A stretch of 64,000 nucleotides of DNA from the NCBI RefSeq assembly GCF_024343615.1, contig NZ_RJUB01000039.1, forward strand, positions 1-64,000, given 5' to 3'. Shown here one piece after another: positions 61,663-64,000 of this stretch (the stretch's first letter is position 1; each line of letters starts with the position of its first letter). The notes under the pieces were generated by a model. The model was given only the letters and a program-made list of their open reading frames with translations, searched no databases and was not told the origin of the DNA. Position numbers and translations under genes: made by a program. Source of the DNA: Ferruginibacter sp. HRS2-29. Lineage in GTDB: Bacteria > Bacteroidota > Bacteroidia > Chitinophagales > Chitinophagaceae.

Positions 61663-64000
61663 TTAATTACCTATTTTAGAATTTTGTTTGTCTTCCGCTG
61701 TCGCCTTCTCAAATTTCTGTTGCGCTTCATTTTTCAATTCAGGAATGCCGGAATTTTTAGCTACACTTTCATAAGTGGCTTTCGCGTTGAAATAATCTTT
61801 TTGCTGCATGAAAATATCACCCAGCAGGATGTAAGACCTGGTCACCCAGAAATCATATGAACCTGTTTCCTTGATCACGGCCATCGCAGCTTTTTCGGCT
61901 GCAGCAGTGTTGTTGAGGGTCATGTAACAATTGGCGATCTCGTACCTGGCTTCGGCACCCCAGCTTGTCTTGTTGATAGCCGCGGCCGATTTAAAAGAAG
62001 TGATGGCTGCGTTACAGTCATTGGCCACCTGCTGCGATTTACCCAGCACCAGGAACCCGATCGATTTATCATCGGTACTGATACCTTTTTTGCCTACCAG
62101 TTCTTTAGCGGCATCATTGGCTTTGCTGTAATCCTTGAGCATGTAATAGCTGCGAACCAATCCACGCAAGGCTTCCAGCATATTATCCTGGTTGACCGCA
62201 TTGTTGCGGAGTGATTCAAAATAACCGCGGGCTGCCGCATAATCTTTCAGTTCGAAGTAGTTGATCTGTGCAGCTTCCAGTGTGGCTTTTTCAAAATATT
62301 TGTTGAGCCCTTTTTTATTCACCGCATCATAATTCAGCAGGGCATTCTTGAAATCCTTGTTTCGCTGGTAACAATCGGCGCTGTAAAAATTAGCTTCAAT
62401 GCTGTAAGCCCCTGCAGGATATTTAGAAAGATAATTGTTGAAACCCGCAATAGCCGCGTTGCAATCCTTATTGTTGTATTTCAATATGGCCGCGGAATAC
62501 GTCAGCGAATCTGCCTCACTCACAGAGATAGCTTTGCCGTTTTGTTTCATCAGTTCCACATACTCATTCGGCCTTCCCTCTTCTACATAAATGTCTTTTA
62601 TGACCGACATGGCTTCATCGGCTTCCGGCGACTGTGGATATTTCCGGATCAGCAACTGGTAGCTTTTCAGGGCCTCAGCATTATTATCGGCATTGTAATG
62701 CGCCAATCCCGATTTGAGGTAAGCCCTTGGCTTGAGGCCGCCGCCTGACGGCGAATTGATGATATTATTAAGATACGGGATCGCATCGCGGAATTTTTCA
62801 TCAGCTATATAAGTCAGGGCAATCTCCATATTCGCATCATTTACGAGATTACTTGATGGATACTGCCTTGTGAGCGTATTGAGGTTTTTGATCTTATCGG
62901 CACTGCTTTTCACTCCTGCTATCATCGCTTTCTGGTAAGTGGCATAATCGCTTTGCGGCAAGGCATTCGCGATCACATTATCATACATGGCGGTTGCTTT
63001 TGCATAATCACGCAACATGTAATAACAATCGGCGCTGCGTACGTAAGCATCCTGTTCCAATGAAATGGAAGAAGCTGAGACGCTTTTCGCCACTGCCTGG
63101 AAATTGGTGAGTGCGTTACTGTAATTCTCCTTCTGCAACCAGCTATACCCGGTGTTGTAGCGGGCTGCAGCCGGATTGGCCTCACCTTGTGCCGGCAGAT
63201 TGCTTTGCAGGTAAATGGCTAAAAAGCGGATCGCGTCATCATAACGCTGCTGCCTGTACGCAATTTCCCCTTTCCAGAAATTGGCATAAGCCACCAGGTT
63301 TCCAGAGTATGTATTCGATAAAACCTTATTCAGCAGGTCATCCGCGGAAGCCAGCTGCTGATCGTTGATGTATTCGATAGCCCTGCCGTAAAGTATGCGT
63401 GGATAGGCCTTCTGCATCATCGGAGTAGGCTTGTCGAAAGAATTATACAAGGCCAATGCATCATTGAAATTATTGGTTCCGGCGAGCAGGCTTACCAGTA
63501 TTTCTTTCGCTTCCGTGTCGTATTCGGAGTTGGGATAAGACTTCAGGTAACCTTTCATTTCGTTGAGCGCCACATCCTGGTAACCTAATTCGTAAGAAAG
63601 TTTGGCATAATTGAAACGCGAAACTTTTTGTTGTTGCTTGTTGCTGCTGTTGTAAGCGCTATATTGAAAAGCCGTGCGGGCATTGGCTTTCTGGTTGGTA
63701 CGCAGGTAAAGGTCGCCGAGCAGGTACATACTGTTCTGTCCCATTGAATCGCGTTCATTGCTGAGTTGCTTGAACCCGCTGATCGCTTTTTCGTATTGGT
63801 TTGCTTCGTAGTAGCAATAACTCAGTTCGTACAATATTTCCTTTGTCACCTTAGGCGTACTGTTTACGTAATCTTCCAGCAAAGGCAGTGCACGGGCATA
63901 TTCTTTTTTCTCGAAAAGTATCTGTCCCATGAGCAACTTCAGTTGTTTTTCATAATACAACGTATTGCGCCTGTTCAACACACTCGTTCCGTAATTCAAT
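61663..64000 (-). CDS. Tetratricopeptide-repeat protein (truncated by window edge)
   Basis: At least 778 residues of TPR repeats (for example YSWLQKENYSNALTNFQAVA, YYMLRDYAKATAMYDNVIAN, YAYFNAKATYESVAKN-like units), with no catalytic motif. The 5' end lies beyond the window. Such large periplasmic TPR proteins often assemble with an outer-membrane partner; the barrel gene follows 45 bases downstream by the preferred start. Confidence 0.85.
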   Translation of the reverse strand, partial: LNYGTSVLNRRNTLYYEKQLKLLMGQILFEKKEYARALPLLEDYVNSTPKVTKEILYELSYCYYEANQYEKAISGFKQLSNERDSMGQNSMYLLGDLYLRTNQKANARTAFQYSAYNSSNKQQQKVSRFNYAKLSYELGYQDVALNEMKGYLKSYPNSEYDTEAKEILVSLLAGTNNFNDALALYNSFDKPTPMMQKAYPRILYGRAIEYINDQQLASADDLLNKVLSNTYSGNLVAYANFWKGEIAYRQQRYDDAIRFLAIYLQSNLPAQGEANPAAARYNTGYSWLQKENYSNALTNFQAVAKSVSASSISLEQDAYVRSADCYYMLRDYAKATAMYDNVIANALPQSDYATYQKAMIAGVKSSADKIKNLNTLTRQYPSSNLVNDANMEIALTYIADEKFRDAIPYLNNIINSPSGGGLKPRAYLKSGLAHYNADNNAEALKSYQLLIRKYPQSPEADEAMSVIKDIYVEEGRPNEYVELMKQNGKAISVSEADSLTYSAAILKYNNKDCNAAIAGFNNYLSKYPAGAYSIEANFYSADCYQRNKDFKNALLNYDAVNKKGLNKYFEKATLEAAQINYFELKDYAAARGYFESLRNNAVNQDNMLEALRGLVRSYYMLKDYSKANDAAKELVGKKGISTDDKSIGFLVLGKSQQVANDCNAAITSFKSAAAINKTSWGAEARYEIANCYMTLNNTAAAEKAAMAVIKETGSYDFWVTRSYILLGDIFMQQKDYFNAKATYESVAKNSGIPELKNEAQQKFEKATAEDKQNSKIGN

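Overview
The window looks like chromosomal DNA from a member of the Bacteroidota, most likely the Chitinophagaceae. Supporting signs are type IX secretion C-terminal domains on two exported enzymes, many Bacteroidota-type lipoproteins and secreted DUF proteins, a Tat-exported ferritin-like pair, HU-CCDC81 and DUF6799-type proteins, and weak Shine-Dalgarno signals. No tRNA or rRNA gene, CRISPR array, prophage or replication origin was seen. One IS256-family element is present.

Layout. 1-5.3 kb: a lipoprotein, a serine beta-lactamase-like enzyme, clpB and a cytoplasmic DsbA-like protein. 5.47-6.81 kb: IS256-type element. 6.9-9.5 kb: EVE protein, tatA and two Tat-signal ferritin-like proteins. 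9.5-16.4 kb: Fe-S protein, ribH, a TPR membrane protein, pdhA, recF with a DciA-like gene, a GumN protein and a nucleotidyltransferase. 16.4-25 kb: PLP enzyme, secreted proteins, lipB, rluD-like gene, M28 peptidase, DUF3820, YcxB-like protein and a DUF4394 lipoprotein. 25-30 kb: secreted small proteins, a HipA-like kinase overlapping a DUF3037 gene, and a GOB-type B3 metallo-beta-lactamase. 30.4-34.2 kb: a cholesterol-dependent-cytolysin-like pore former followed by three secreted proteins. 34.4-39.1 kb: a TPR sensor kinase, pnp and rpsO. 39.3-43.4 kb: EcsC protein, a truncated Gfo/Idh/MocA gene, two glycosyltransferases and ftsE. 43.5-46 kb: BlaI repressor and a BlaR1/M56-amidase-TonB-plug fusion. 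46-57.8 kb: purM, ribF, PepSY-like protein, T9SS sugar dehydrogenase, an exported Ppx/GppA-like protein with a membrane partner, T9SS M43 protease, glutaminyl cyclase and a methyltransferase. 57.9-59.2 kb: an AT-rich three-gene operon encoding a HEPN protein, an unknown protein and a SecB-like chaperone. 59.3-64 kb: HU-CCDC81 protein, outer-membrane barrel and a TPR protein cut by the window edge.

Two things stand out. First, the HEPN-unknown-SecB operon has the layout of a toxin-antitoxin-chaperone system and looks transferred. Second, almost every long intergenic gap holds an inverted repeat. Some have arms built from short, tandemly repeated words that differ from locus to locus. Three others (about 18.4, 27.8 and 56.7 kb) share a nested multi-hairpin design whose side hairpins differ in sequence but stay self-complementary. 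Several elements run into gene ends and supply the last codons and the stop.
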